From: WLJO01 sp945889085
Lineage (GTDB): Bacteria > Actinomycetota > Acidimicrobiia > Acidimicrobiales > Ilumatobacteraceae
NCBI GenBank assembly: GCA_945889085.1
Contig: CAMDBM010000005.1
Span: 1-64,000 of the forward strand
Length of the DNA: 64,000 bases
Direction: 5' to 3'
Part shown: positions 48,328-55,807 of the stretch, piece by piece
How the letters are laid out: each line of letters begins with the position of its first letter
How positions within the stretch are numbered: the first letter of the stretch is position 1
The notes under the pieces: generated by a model
The model's database searches: none
Told to the model about the DNA's origin: nothing
The model's input: the letters and a program-made list of their open reading frames with translations, nothing else
Program-made: the position numbers and the translations under genes

Positions 48328-50067
48328 TCAGGAAACGGTTGCGCCGTCCACGAGGTTGTGGACTTCCTCGCTGCTCAGCTCGTCCCGGTCGCACAGCGCC
48401 TGGGCCAGCGTGATGAGCGTGAGGCGGTGCTCGATGAGCATGCATGCAGCGCGATCGGCTGCCGCCTTCATCATCGCGTCCGCCTGCTCGCGAGACGGAT
48501 CGTGGCTGAGCACCTTGGCAACGAGGTTTCCGGCCCCCGGCATGATGGCGGCCTCGAGGCTGAGGAGGCTGTCGGCCGCCCCGAGGAGACCGACGAGCTG
48601 AGCGGCCATCGTTGTGGCAGCGGCGAGGTCTGATGCGATCCCACTCGATGCCTCGCCGAACTCCTGGATCTCGGCGGCGCGACCGGCCATCGCGATCACG
48701 ATGAGGTCCTTCAACTCGCTCGGCGTCTTGAGGTGGCGCTCCTCGGCATCGTCGTGCGCAACAAGGCCCAGTGAAGCTCCGCGGCGCAGGATGGACGCCA
48801 CGCGCACCTCGCGCCCGAGCAGGGTGGCGAGCAGGGCATGGCCCGCCTCGTGGGTGGCGACACGGCGGCGTTCGTCGGGGTGGTACCCCACCTCGTGAGC
48901 AAGCCCGACCTCGGTGATCAACTGTGCCTGGATGACGTCGTCGTAGGTCAAGGCGCGACGTCCGTCGCGGACGGCAATGATCAGGGCCTCGTCCATGAGG
49001 CGCTCGATCCGCACCGGGCTGTAGCCGGCGGTGAGGTCCGCAACCTGGGCGCCGGTGATGGAGGCATCGTGGGACTTCTTGCCGAGGTAGTAGTCGGCGA
49101 TCTCCACCCGGTCCGCGCGGGGCGGGAGGTCGAAGTGGATGATGCGGTCGAAACGGCCCGGGCGCACGAGCGCCGGATCGAGATCGGCAGCACGGTTGGT
49201 TGCTGCGACCACGAGGATGTTCGCGGTGGACGGCTTGGGCCGCGGAATCGTGAGGTTGAGCGGCAGGAGCGAGTTGAGTGCGTCGATGAACTTCGTCTTC
49301 ACCTTGTCCTTGCCAGTCGGCAGGTCGAAGGACTGCATCTGCACGAGCAGTTCGTTGACGATCCCGACGACGCCCTCGCGCATCGAGCCGGAATTCATGC
49401 CGCTGCGGGCGCCGCCGATGGCATCGAACTCCTCAATGAACCCGATGGCGCCGCCCTCAGCACGGGCAGCCTTGCGGAGCGCCTTGAAATACGTGCGGAT
49501 CTTGCGGTTCGTTTGGCCGTAGTACATCGACTGGAACGAGGATGCCGACACGAAGAGGAACGGCACGCCGGCCTCGGCAGCGAGTGCCTTGGCCAGGTAC
49601 GTCTTGCCGGTGCCTGGGGGGCCCTCGAACAGCACGCCCCGCCGCGGCGAGCCACCGAGCTCGTCGGCAAAACTCTGGTGCTTGAGGAAGAAGTTGAGGG
49701 TGTCAACGGCCTCGCGCTTGGTGGCGCTTGCGCCCACCACGTCGGAGAGGCTGACGTTGGAGTCCGACGGTCGCAGCAGCGTGTGCGGGGAGCGGCCGGC
49801 ACCGAGCAGCGGAATACCGATCAGCAGACAGAGGAAGAACATGAGGCCGACCGAGATCCAGATCTCGGGGGACTCCGCCACGACGTCGGGAATACCGAAC
49901 TTGATGGGGTTGTTGGTGAGGATCCGGTACCAGACCCAGGCGAGCGGCACCATGATGGCGACGAGGAGTCGACGGAGGCGGCGTCGACGCTGGCGCTCCC
50001 GCGTGGAAGTGGTATCGGCTTCGTTGCCGCGGACGACGTTTCCGTGACGCAACTGGGTGATGTCCAT
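48328..50067 (-). CDS. FtsH-like membrane AAA+ metalloprotease (divergent)
   Basis: The 579-residue protein has two closely spaced N-terminal membrane segments (about 32-50 and 69-89) without the usual outside domain. The AAA+ module has Walker A FEGPPGTGKTYLAKALA (about 148-164), an unusual Walker B GFIEEFDAIG (FtsH has FIDEID), a ~30-residue insert, and the second region NRAADLDPALVRPGRFDR. The zinc-protease motif THEAGHALLATL (His about 406 and 410) and the third ligand Asp in IASDLAAATTMAAQLVG are intact, so it should be an active protease, perhaps with altered ATPase. The second ATG (50067) is chosen because TAGTGT lies 6 nt upstream; the first (50073) abuts that box. Confidence 0.88.
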   Translation of the reverse strand: MDITQLRHGNVVRGNEADTTSTRERQRRRRLRRLLVAIMVPLAWVWYRILTNNPIKFGIPDVVAESPEIWISVGLMFFLCLLIGIPLLGAGRSPHTLLRPSDSNVSLSDVVGASATKREAVDTLNFFLKHQSFADELGGSPRRGVLFEGPPGTGKTYLAKALAAEAGVPFLFVSASSFQSMYYGQTNRKIRTYFKALRKAARAEGGAIGFIEEFDAIGGARSGMNSGSMREGVVGIVNELLVQMQSFDLPTGKDKVKTKFIDALNSLLPLNLTIPRPKPSTANILVVAATNRAADLDPALVRPGRFDRIIHFDLPPRADRVEIADYYLGKKSHDASITGAQVADLTAGYSPVRIERLMDEALIIAVRDGRRALTYDDVIQAQLITEVGLAHEVGYHPDERRRVATHEAGHALLATLLGREVRVASILRRGASLGLVAHDDAEERHLKTPSELKDLIVIAMAGRAAEIQEFGEASSGIASDLAAATTMAAQLVGLLGAADSLLSLEAAIMPGAGNLVAKVLSHDPSREQADAMMKAAADRAACMLIEHRLTLITLAQALCDRDELSSEEVHNLVDGATVS

Positions 50068-50073
50068 CTGCAT

Positions 50074-50079
50074 ACACTA
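50074..50079 (-). promoter_or_regulatory. -10 box of ftsH-like gene
   Basis: On the minus strand TAGTGT is followed by six bases and the ATG at 50067-50065. The hairpin 50096-50112 covers the expected -35 region. Confidence 0.5.
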
Positions 50080-50095
50080 TCCGAATTGCGCTGAG

Positions 50096-50210
50096 AGTGG
50101 CAACGAGCCACTTTCTGTATATCGATCAGCGATATTTGGACATTCTTACCTTACTCTTACTTGAGTAATTGCTGCATAGGGCAGTATTCCGAGGTAAATA
50201 ACTACCCTTG
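50096..50210. promoter_or_regulatory. AT-rich spacer with serial perfect inverted repeats
   Basis: This part of the 338-bp gap between the ftsH-like and alcohol dehydrogenase genes is much richer in A/T than the rest of the window. It holds AGTGGC/GCCACT (50096-50112, 5-nt loop), ATATCG/CGATAT (50119-50135) and TTACTC/GAGTAA (50151-50168), each with perfect 6-bp arms, then weaker 4-bp dyads (CTGC/GCAG, GGTA/TACC) to about 50210. They could be operator sites for the ftsH-like promoter or hairpins of a structured RNA. I match no known riboswitch. The rest of the gap (50211-50278) shows nothing I can name. Confidence 0.45.
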
Positions 50211-50278
50211 GTGATGGTGCCGGTACTCCGTGCGGTGGGGCCAGGATTCCTGTAAGTAGCTGGGTATGTCGTACTCGG

Positions 50279-50440
50279 GTGAGCGATGCCATCGCCTCAA
50301 CGGCGCGTCTGCCCAACAATCTGTTCGACCTCGATCGCGCCAAGCGTTGTTACCGGTTGGCCTACGCGCAGGGCACCGGAATCCTGCAGCGCTGGAGAGA
50401 GTTGCGCCCGCCTACTTCGACGGGTCGAGCAGCACCTTGA
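50279..50440 (+). CDS. Possible small ORF
   Basis: A GTG-started frame of 53 codons encodes SDAIASTARLPNNLFDLDRAKRCYRLAYAQGTGI..., a plausible amphipathic small protein. It is opposite to and overlaps the last 29 bp of the alcohol dehydrogenase gene. I recognise no family, and the only nearby -10-like sequence (TATGTC at about 50265) is poor. It might be a remnant of a larger gene lost from this spacer. Confidence 0.25.
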   Translation: MSDAIASTARLPNNLFDLDRAKRCYRLAYAQGTGILQRWRELRPPTSTGRAAP

Positions 50441-51455
50441 GCACTCCGTCTTCGCGTTTGTCGAAAATCCTGTAGCCCTCGGCTGCCTGCGACAGCGGGA
50501 GACGATGCGTGAACACTTCCTCGGGTTGCAGTTTGCCGTTCGCAATGAGCGGTACGAGGTGGTCCCAGGTGGCCGGCACCGATACGAGCGCAGCCTTGAG
50601 CGTGAGTCGCTTCATGAACGCGAGGGGCATCGGGTACGGGAACTCCATGTTCATGTTCACGCCGATGACCGAGATGGTGCCACCGGCTGCGACGCTGAGG
50701 ATGGCGTCGGTGATGGTGGCATCTGCTCCGACGGCTTCAATGGCCGAATCCACGCCGCGACCCTTCGTGGCGTCGAGAATCTTTGCGACCGCCTGACCGT
50801 CCGATGCATCGATGGGTTCCGCACCGAGCGCTGCGGCACGGGCAAGACGTTCCGGAACGCGGTCAACGGCAAGAATGCGCGACGGGCCGTACAGCTTTGC
50901 GGTTTGCAGCGCGAACACGCCGACAGGACCGAGACCGAACACCACCACGGTGGAGCCGGGCTTGATGTTGGCGTTCATTGCGCCGGTGTATCCGGTGGGA
51001 AGGATGTCGGTGAGCAGCACCGACTGCTCGAGACTGACGTTGTCCGGAATGGCGAGGCAGCACGAATCGGCGGCCGGTACCGCACAGAACTCCGCCTGAC
51101 CGCCGTGGAACTCGAGTGTCGTGCCGAAGACCCTCGGGCCGCCACCGGTGCACAGCACGGGATCGCGCGCCAGACAGGGATCGCAATGGCCGCAGCCGAC
51201 GACTGCCGACACGAGGACTCGGTCGCCCTTCTTGACCCGCCGCACGTCGGGGCCGGTCTCGACGATCGTGCCGACGAATTCGTGGCCGAGTTGGATGCCC
51301 TGGCTACCGATCTCACCGTGATACAGGTGCAGATCGCTGCCGCAGATAGCGGTCCGTTCGACGGCGATGATGGCACTGTCGGCACCGAGAAGTGTCGGGT
51401 CCGGCACATTCTCGACCGAGACGGAACGAGGGCCTTGAAGGACTACTGCGCGCAT
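50412..51455 (-). CDS. Zinc-dependent alcohol dehydrogenase (MDR superfamily)
   Basis: The 347-residue enzyme has the catalytic zinc ligands in AICGSDLHLYHG (Cys38) and LGHEFVGTI (His58, Glu59), the structural-zinc Cys cluster CGHCDPCLARDPVLC (about 88-102), and the NAD-binding VVFGLGPVGVFALQTAKLYG (about 171-190) followed by AVDRVPERL (Asp indicates NAD+). It oxidises an alcohol to aldehyde or ketone. It is monocistronic, divergent from the hydratase gene at 51547. Confidence 0.93.
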   Translation of the reverse strand: MRAVVLQGPRSVSVENVPDPTLLGADSAIIAVERTAICGSDLHLYHGEIGSQGIQLGHEFVGTIVETGPDVRRVKKGDRVLVSAVVGCGHCDPCLARDPVLCTGGGPRVFGTTLEFHGGQAEFCAVPAADSCCLAIPDNVSLEQSVLLTDILPTGYTGAMNANIKPGSTVVVFGLGPVGVFALQTAKLYGPSRILAVDRVPERLARAAALGAEPIDASDGQAVAKILDATKGRGVDSAIEAVGADATITDAILSVAAGGTISVIGVNMNMEFPYPMPLAFMKRLTLKAALVSVPATWDHLVPLIANGKLQPEEVFTHRLPLSQAAEGYRIFDKREDGVLKVLLDPSK

Positions 51456-51461
51456 GGCCGA

Positions 51462-51467
51462 ACGCTA
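51462..51467 (-). promoter_or_regulatory. -10 box of alcohol dehydrogenase gene
   Basis: On the minus strand TAGCGT is followed by 6 nt and the ATG at 51455-51453. Confidence 0.5.
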
Positions 51468-51546
51468 GCGTGCCTGCGTCGGCCGTGCGGCCGGCCCATC
51501 CAGCCCCGGGTCTCCAGCGGAGCCCGCGCAGAACGAGGAGAACGTC

Positions 51547-52314
51547 ATGAGCGACGCCGCCGAGAACGATGCAGTCCTGACCGAGCAGCGCGGACGGGTG
51601 CTGCTGATCACCCTCAACCGCCCGGACGCCATGAATGCGATCAACGGGGCGCTCTCGAATGGTCTCTGGGCAGCGGTCCAGCGACTCGATTCAGATCCGG
51701 GACTCACCGCCGGTGTGCTCACCGGCGCTGGTCGCGGCTTCTGCGCAGGGATGGACCTCAAGGCCTTTGCCCGCGGCGAGGACATCGGGCCGATGATGAC
51801 GTTCATCCAGAACGGTTCCAAGAAGCCGCTCATCGGTGCGATTGAGGGCTTTGCTCTCGCCGGTGGGCTCGAGCTCGCGCTGTCGTGCGACCTGCTGGTT
51901 GCCGCCAGGGGCGCCAAGCTCGGTATCCCCGAGGTGGCGGTCGGTCTGTTCGCGGCCGGCGGCGGCCTGTTGCGCCTCCCTTCGCGTGTGGGTTTCGGCC
52001 GCGCGATGGAGATGGCGATCACGGGAGACCCGATCCTCGCCGAGGAAGCCAACCAACTCGGTCTCGTGTCACGCCTCGCCGACAAGGGTGGCGCGGTGGA
52101 CGTGGCTCTCGAGCTTGCCCAGCGCGTTGCGAAGAATGCACCGCTTGCTGTCGCCGCATCGAAGCAGTTGGTGCGCGCGACGCAGGGTGTCACCGAGGAC
52201 GAGTTCTGGGCGATCCAGAACCCGCTCCAGGCGGTGGTGTTCAAGTCGAACGATGCCAAGGAGGGCCCGAAGGCCTTCGCCGAGAAGCGCGCACCCGAGT
52301 GGACGGGCTCCTGA
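51547..52314 (+). CDS. Enoyl-CoA hydratase/isomerase family protein (third copy)
   Basis: The 255-residue crotonase has TAGVLTGAGRGFCAGMDLKAFARGE (about 54-78), KKPLIGAIEGFALAGGLELALSCDLLVAARGAKLGIPEVAVGLFAAGGGLLRLPSRVG (about 92-149) and the C-terminal EGPKAFAEKRAPEWTGS. The Glu of IPEV (about 128) is the likely catalytic residue. Unlike most genes here it has a strong Shine-Dalgarno (GAGGAG, 7 nt before the ATG), so its transcript has a leader. It is convergent with the FnIII protease gene. Confidence 0.93.
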   Translation: MSDAAENDAVLTEQRGRVLLITLNRPDAMNAINGALSNGLWAAVQRLDSDPGLTAGVLTGAGRGFCAGMDLKAFARGEDIGPMMTFIQNGSKKPLIGAIEGFALAGGLELALSCDLLVAARGAKLGIPEVAVGLFAAGGGLLRLPSRVGFGRAMEMAITGDPILAEEANQLGLVSRLADKGGAVDVALELAQRVAKNAPLAVAASKQLVRATQGVTEDEFWAIQNPLQAVVFKSNDAKEGPKAFAEKRAPEWTGS

Positions 52315-52318
52315 CCGG

Positions 52319-54988
52319 TCAGGCCTGAGGCGTGGCGGTGCGGGGGACGCTCGGTGATCCCGCACCCGCTGCGTTCACGGCGGACACGCGGAACCGGTAC
52401 GCCAGACCGTTGGTCAGCCCGGTGACCGTGTACGTCCGGTTGCCCGGATCGGTAGTGGTCGTCGCGAGCGCCCAGTTCGTGCCGTCGGTGGACCACAGCA
52501 CCCGGTAACCCGAGAGGTCATCGCCGCCGTCGCTCAGGGGAGCGTTCCAGGTGAGCGCCACCTCTCCGTTCCCGGCGACAGCGGCCAGGCCCAGCGGGGC
52601 TGAGGGCGTTGTCCGCGGCCGTACCGAGAACGGCACCGACCAGGGGCCGCGTCCGAGGGCATTTTTGGCGGCAACGCGGAACAGGTAGTCGCGTGCGTTA
52701 GCGAGGTAGCGGACGGACTGCGTGGTGCTCAGCGATGTGCCACGCAGGAGGGTTGTCCACGTGAGACCACCGTTCCCCGAGCGCTGGACGACATAGCGGG
52801 TGACTCTCGTGCCACCGGTGGCGATCGGCGTCGTCCAGGAGAGCGCAGCCGAACGGTCGCCAGGAGCACCGTCGAGGTTGCCCGGCGCGCCGGGCACGGA
52901 CAGCGGGGTGGCCGACACTGAATACGACCACGCGCCGTTGCCGGCGCGATTGGCCGCCGACACGCGGAACCGGTACCGGACCCCGTTGGTGAGGCCGCTG
53001 ATCACTGCAGACCTCGCTGCGCCGCCGAGGTCTGCGAATTGGTTCCACTGCACGCCGTCGGTGGACCCCTCGACGTAGTAGTGCTCCACCGCGGCCCCAC
53101 CGGTGGTCGTCGGTCGTGTCCACGACAGCGAGACGCGTTGGTTGCCGCGTCGCCCGCGTAATGCTCGGGTTCGGCCAGGTGTCGTGGCCGGTGTGGCTGC
53201 GGCAGTCGCGGACCACGCCCCGCTGGTCACGCGGTTCACGGCGGCAACCCGGAACGTGTACGTCGTGCCGTTCTTCAGCCCGGTGACGGTCGAAGTTGTG
53301 GTAGCGGAGATGCTGTCGTTGACGGTGGCCCACGTGAGACCACCGTTGGTGGAGCGCTGCAGGCGGTAGTCCACGACATCGGTGCCACCGTCGTCGGCCG
53401 GGGCAACCCAGGTGAGCACCACGCGACCGGGACCGGATGCGACCCCCAGCCCAGTGGGCTCGTCCGGGGGGCGTAGGTTGCCCGCGCTGATGAGCGCGCC
53501 CTGTACGTCCAGCACCCCGGCACCGCAGAGCGTCGCACAGGTGCTGTAGGCGCCACTGGGCGGGAACGAGTGCGCGGTAGAGACGAGGACAGAACGGACC
53601 TGCGCCGGGGTGAGCGTCGGCGCGATCGACAGCATGAGCGACACGGCGCCGGCAACGTGGGGTGCCGCCATGCTCGTACCCTCGAGGTTCTTGTACGTGT
53701 CCGAGAGCGGGGTGGTGTAGCCCGAATCGACAGTGGAGCGGATCCCCCAATCGAAGTCGCCCCCACCCGGGGCTGCGAGCGTGACGGCCGAGCCGAAGTT
53801 GCTGTAGGGCGCCATCTCGCCGTACCTGCCGGTCGCGGCGACGTTGATGACCCCGACACAGTTGCCCGGCTCGTTGCTCGACGCGAGGTCCGAGTCGTTC
53901 CCCGCTGCAGTAACCACAACAGCACCCGCCGCAATGACGTCGGTAATGGCCTGTTGCATGGCGATGCCGCACGAACCGCTGTTGCCACCGAGGCTGATGT
54001 TGATCACGCGGGCGGGATGAGCGTTGTGTGGCACCCCGGCCACGTCGATACCGGCAGCCCATCGCATTGCATCGATGACGTCGTCGTTGTCGCCCCCGCA
54101 CTTGCCGAGTGCGCGGATGGGCACGACGGGCGAGACCCAGTTGATCCCGGCGATCCCGGTGCCGTTGTCGCCGGTGGCTCCGATGATGCCGGTGACGTGT
54201 GTGCCGTGCCACGAGCTCCTCGACACGCGGCATCCGGTGAACGCTCCGCCGGGGGAGGCATCGTCGGTCGAGATCCAGTCGCCCGGGTCGTGGGCGTCCG
54301 CATCCCGGCCGTCGCCGTCATTGGCGGTGTCCACGTCCGAGATGAAGTCATAACCGGGCAGCAGACGGCCGGCGAGGTCGGCATGGTCGGTGAAGCCGGT
54401 GTCGATCACGGCGATCACGACGCCGGCGGACCCTGTCGTGATGTCCCATGCGGCAGCGGCATTGGCCCCGTAGTTCGACGTGCTGACTGAACGCAGGTTC
54501 CACTGGTCCGAGTAGTACGGGTCATCGGGCACGAAGGACGGGTACATCCGTCGAACCGGTTCGACCGACAGGACTCCGGGTTCGGAGCGCACGGCGTCTA
54601 CGGCAGCAGCGAGTGCCTCGCCGTCGAGGCGTTCGGGCAGCGTGAGCACGTAGGTCGAGTCGCGCCCGAGCACCCGAGCGGACTCCACGTCGAGACCTGC
54701 GGACCGGGCGGCACCGACCGCACGCGACGGCGATCCGTCGGCGGATTTCGCGAGACGAACGATGAGCCGATTGCTGCCGACGAGCCGATTGCTGCCGACG
54801 AGCCGGTGTGCGGCGGCACGCGCAGGGGCCGCCTCGGTCTCGGGAGGCCCGGAGGCCGCTGCAGGGGCGCCCGGGAGCAGGCCGATCGCGCCGCCGCACA
54901 GTGCGAAGGCACCCAGCAGTCCAACCCGGACGCGGGGGCCCCGGCTGGATCGCTCATCGTTGGCTCGGCACCCACCATGCGTGAACAC
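52319..54988 (-). CDS. Secreted subtilisin-like protease with four FnIII repeats
   Basis: The 889-residue protein has a signal segment (VRVGLLGAFALCGGAIGLLPG, about 20-40), an I9-like propeptide (about 75-150) and an S8 catalytic domain: Asp near 194 (IAVIDTGFTDH), His near 258 (SSWHGTHVTG) and Ser near 436 (GTSMAAPHVAG). Four fibronectin type III domains follow (about 500-592, 593-690, 691-785, 786-889), each with GLTNGxxYxFRVxAxN-type strands, probably for binding polymer or spacing from the cell. The GTG start has a TAAGGT box 6 nt upstream (54995-55000). A second, unrelated-architecture subtilisin is at 17.8 kb. A tandem 18-bp duplication lies before the propeptide. Confidence 0.92.
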   Translation of the reverse strand: MFTHGGCRANDERSSRGPRVRVGLLGAFALCGGAIGLLPGAPAAASGPPETEAAPARAAAHRLVGSNRLVGSNRLIVRLAKSADGSPSRAVGAARSAGLDVESARVLGRDSTYVLTLPERLDGEALAAAVDAVRSEPGVLSVEPVRRMYPSFVPDDPYYSDQWNLRSVSTSNYGANAAAAWDITTGSAGVVIAVIDTGFTDHADLAGRLLPGYDFISDVDTANDGDGRDADAHDPGDWISTDDASPGGAFTGCRVSRSSWHGTHVTGIIGATGDNGTGIAGINWVSPVVPIRALGKCGGDNDDVIDAMRWAAGIDVAGVPHNAHPARVINISLGGNSGSCGIAMQQAITDVIAAGAVVVTAAGNDSDLASSNEPGNCVGVINVAATGRYGEMAPYSNFGSAVTLAAPGGGDFDWGIRSTVDSGYTTPLSDTYKNLEGTSMAAPHVAGAVSLMLSIAPTLTPAQVRSVLVSTAHSFPPSGAYSTCATLCGAGVLDVQGALISAGNLRPPDEPTGLGVASGPGRVVLTWVAPADDGGTDVVDYRLQRSTNGGLTWATVNDSISATTTSTVTGLKNGTTYTFRVAAVNRVTSGAWSATAAATPATTPGRTRALRGRRGNQRVSLSWTRPTTTGGAAVEHYYVEGSTDGVQWNQFADLGGAARSAVISGLTNGVRYRFRVSAANRAGNGAWSYSVSATPLSVPGAPGNLDGAPGDRSAALSWTTPIATGGTRVTRYVVQRSGNGGLTWTTLLRGTSLSTTQSVRYLANARDYLFRVAAKNALGRGPWSVPFSVRPRTTPSAPLGLAAVAGNGEVALTWNAPLSDGGDDLSGYRVLWSTDGTNWALATTTTDPGNRTYTVTGLTNGLAYRFRVSAVNAAGAGSPSVPRTATPQA
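54764..54799 (-). repeat. In-frame 18-bp tandem duplication in the protease gene
   Basis: The plus-strand unit GAGCCGATTGCTGCCGAC occurs twice exactly and continues into a third partial copy. It duplicates VGSNRL between signal peptide and propeptide. Confidence 0.92.
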
Positions 54989-54994
54989 CTCAAC

Positions 54995-55000
54995 ACCTTA
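54995..55000 (-). promoter_or_regulatory. -10 box of FnIII protease gene
   Basis: TAAGGT on the minus strand, 6 nt before the GTG at 54988, fixes the start. Confidence 0.5.
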
Positions 55001-55056
55001 CGTGGTTTGCTGCCCGAGCGGTCGACTCGCCCGGGAATCCTCGGGTCCTGTCCGGC

Positions 55057-55062
55057 TACGTT
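55057..55062 (+). promoter_or_regulatory. -10 box of dienelactone hydrolase gene
   Basis: TACGTT ends 6 nt before the ATG at 55069. Confidence 0.5.
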
Positions 55063-55068
55063 GCCCCC

Positions 55069-55797
55069 ATGGCCGACCGGGAGATCACGATCACGACCGA
55101 TGAGGGCCCGATGGGGACCTTCATCGTGCACCCCGACGACGGTGAGCGTCACCCGGTCGTCGTGTTCCTCATGGACGCGCCGGGGAAGCGCCCGCTGCTC
55201 CATGACATGGCGAGTCGCATCGCGAGCCACGGCTACTACGTGATGCTGCCGAACCTGTATTACCGCACCACCCCGTCCTTCCGGCTCGACTGGGGCAGCG
55301 ACGAGTCACTGGCCCGCATGGGTGAGCTGATGCGCAACGTCGGCAACCGGATGGTGGCGAGCGACGTCGGCGCGCTGCTTGCGCACGCCGAGGGCGATGC
55401 GCGTGCGAACGCCGAGCGCGTCGGGATCGTCGGCTACTGCATGAGCGGACCGTTCGCTGTGTGGTCCGCAGCGGAGCACTCGGCGTGTGTCCGTGCTGTT
55501 GCGTCCTTCTACGGTGTGCGCCTTCACGTGGACAGGGCGGACTCGCCCCACCACCGGCTCGCCGGGATCACGGGCGAGATCTACGTCGGTGCGGCGGAGC
55601 ACGACGACTGGGTGCCCCTCGACATGGTGGACCGCTTCGAGCATGCACTGCAGCACGCGGGCGCGCGTGGCCGCGTCGAGCGGTACTGGGGAACTCATCA
55701 CGGCTTCGCCTTCGACGACCGCCCGGCCTACGACCCCGCCGCCGACCGTCGTCACTGGCGGGAGTTGCTCGGCCTCCTCGACCGGAATCTCCACTGA
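55069..55797 (+). CDS. Dienelactone hydrolase family protein
   Basis: The 242-residue alpha/beta hydrolase has PVVVFLMDAPGKR, a Cys nucleophile in VGIVGYCMSGPFAVW (Cys124, matching Cys123 of Pseudomonas DLH), the acid in GAAEHDDWVPL (Asp near 183) and His in YWGTHHGFAFDDRPAYD (about 213). DLH hydrolyses dienelactone in chlorocatechol breakdown, but the broader family acts on many esters and lactones. Its GYCMSGPFA in place of GYCLGG is a minor variation. Convergent with the ABC-like gene, 10 bp apart. Confidence 0.9.
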   Translation: MADREITITTDEGPMGTFIVHPDDGERHPVVVFLMDAPGKRPLLHDMASRIASHGYYVMLPNLYYRTTPSFRLDWGSDESLARMGELMRNVGNRMVASDVGALLAHAEGDARANAERVGIVGYCMSGPFAVWSAAEHSACVRAVASFYGVRLHVDRADSPHHRLAGITGEIYVGAAEHDDWVPLDMVDRFEHALQHAGARGRVERYWGTHHGFAFDDRPAYDPAADRRHWRELLGLLDRNLH

Positions 55798-55807
55798 GCA
55801 GTTCGGT

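Noticed and set aside
50286..51845. 519-codon plus-strand frame across the alcohol dehydrogenase gene
   Set aside because: It overlaps the complete zinc alcohol dehydrogenase on the other strand and part of the hydratase gene; no motif supports it.
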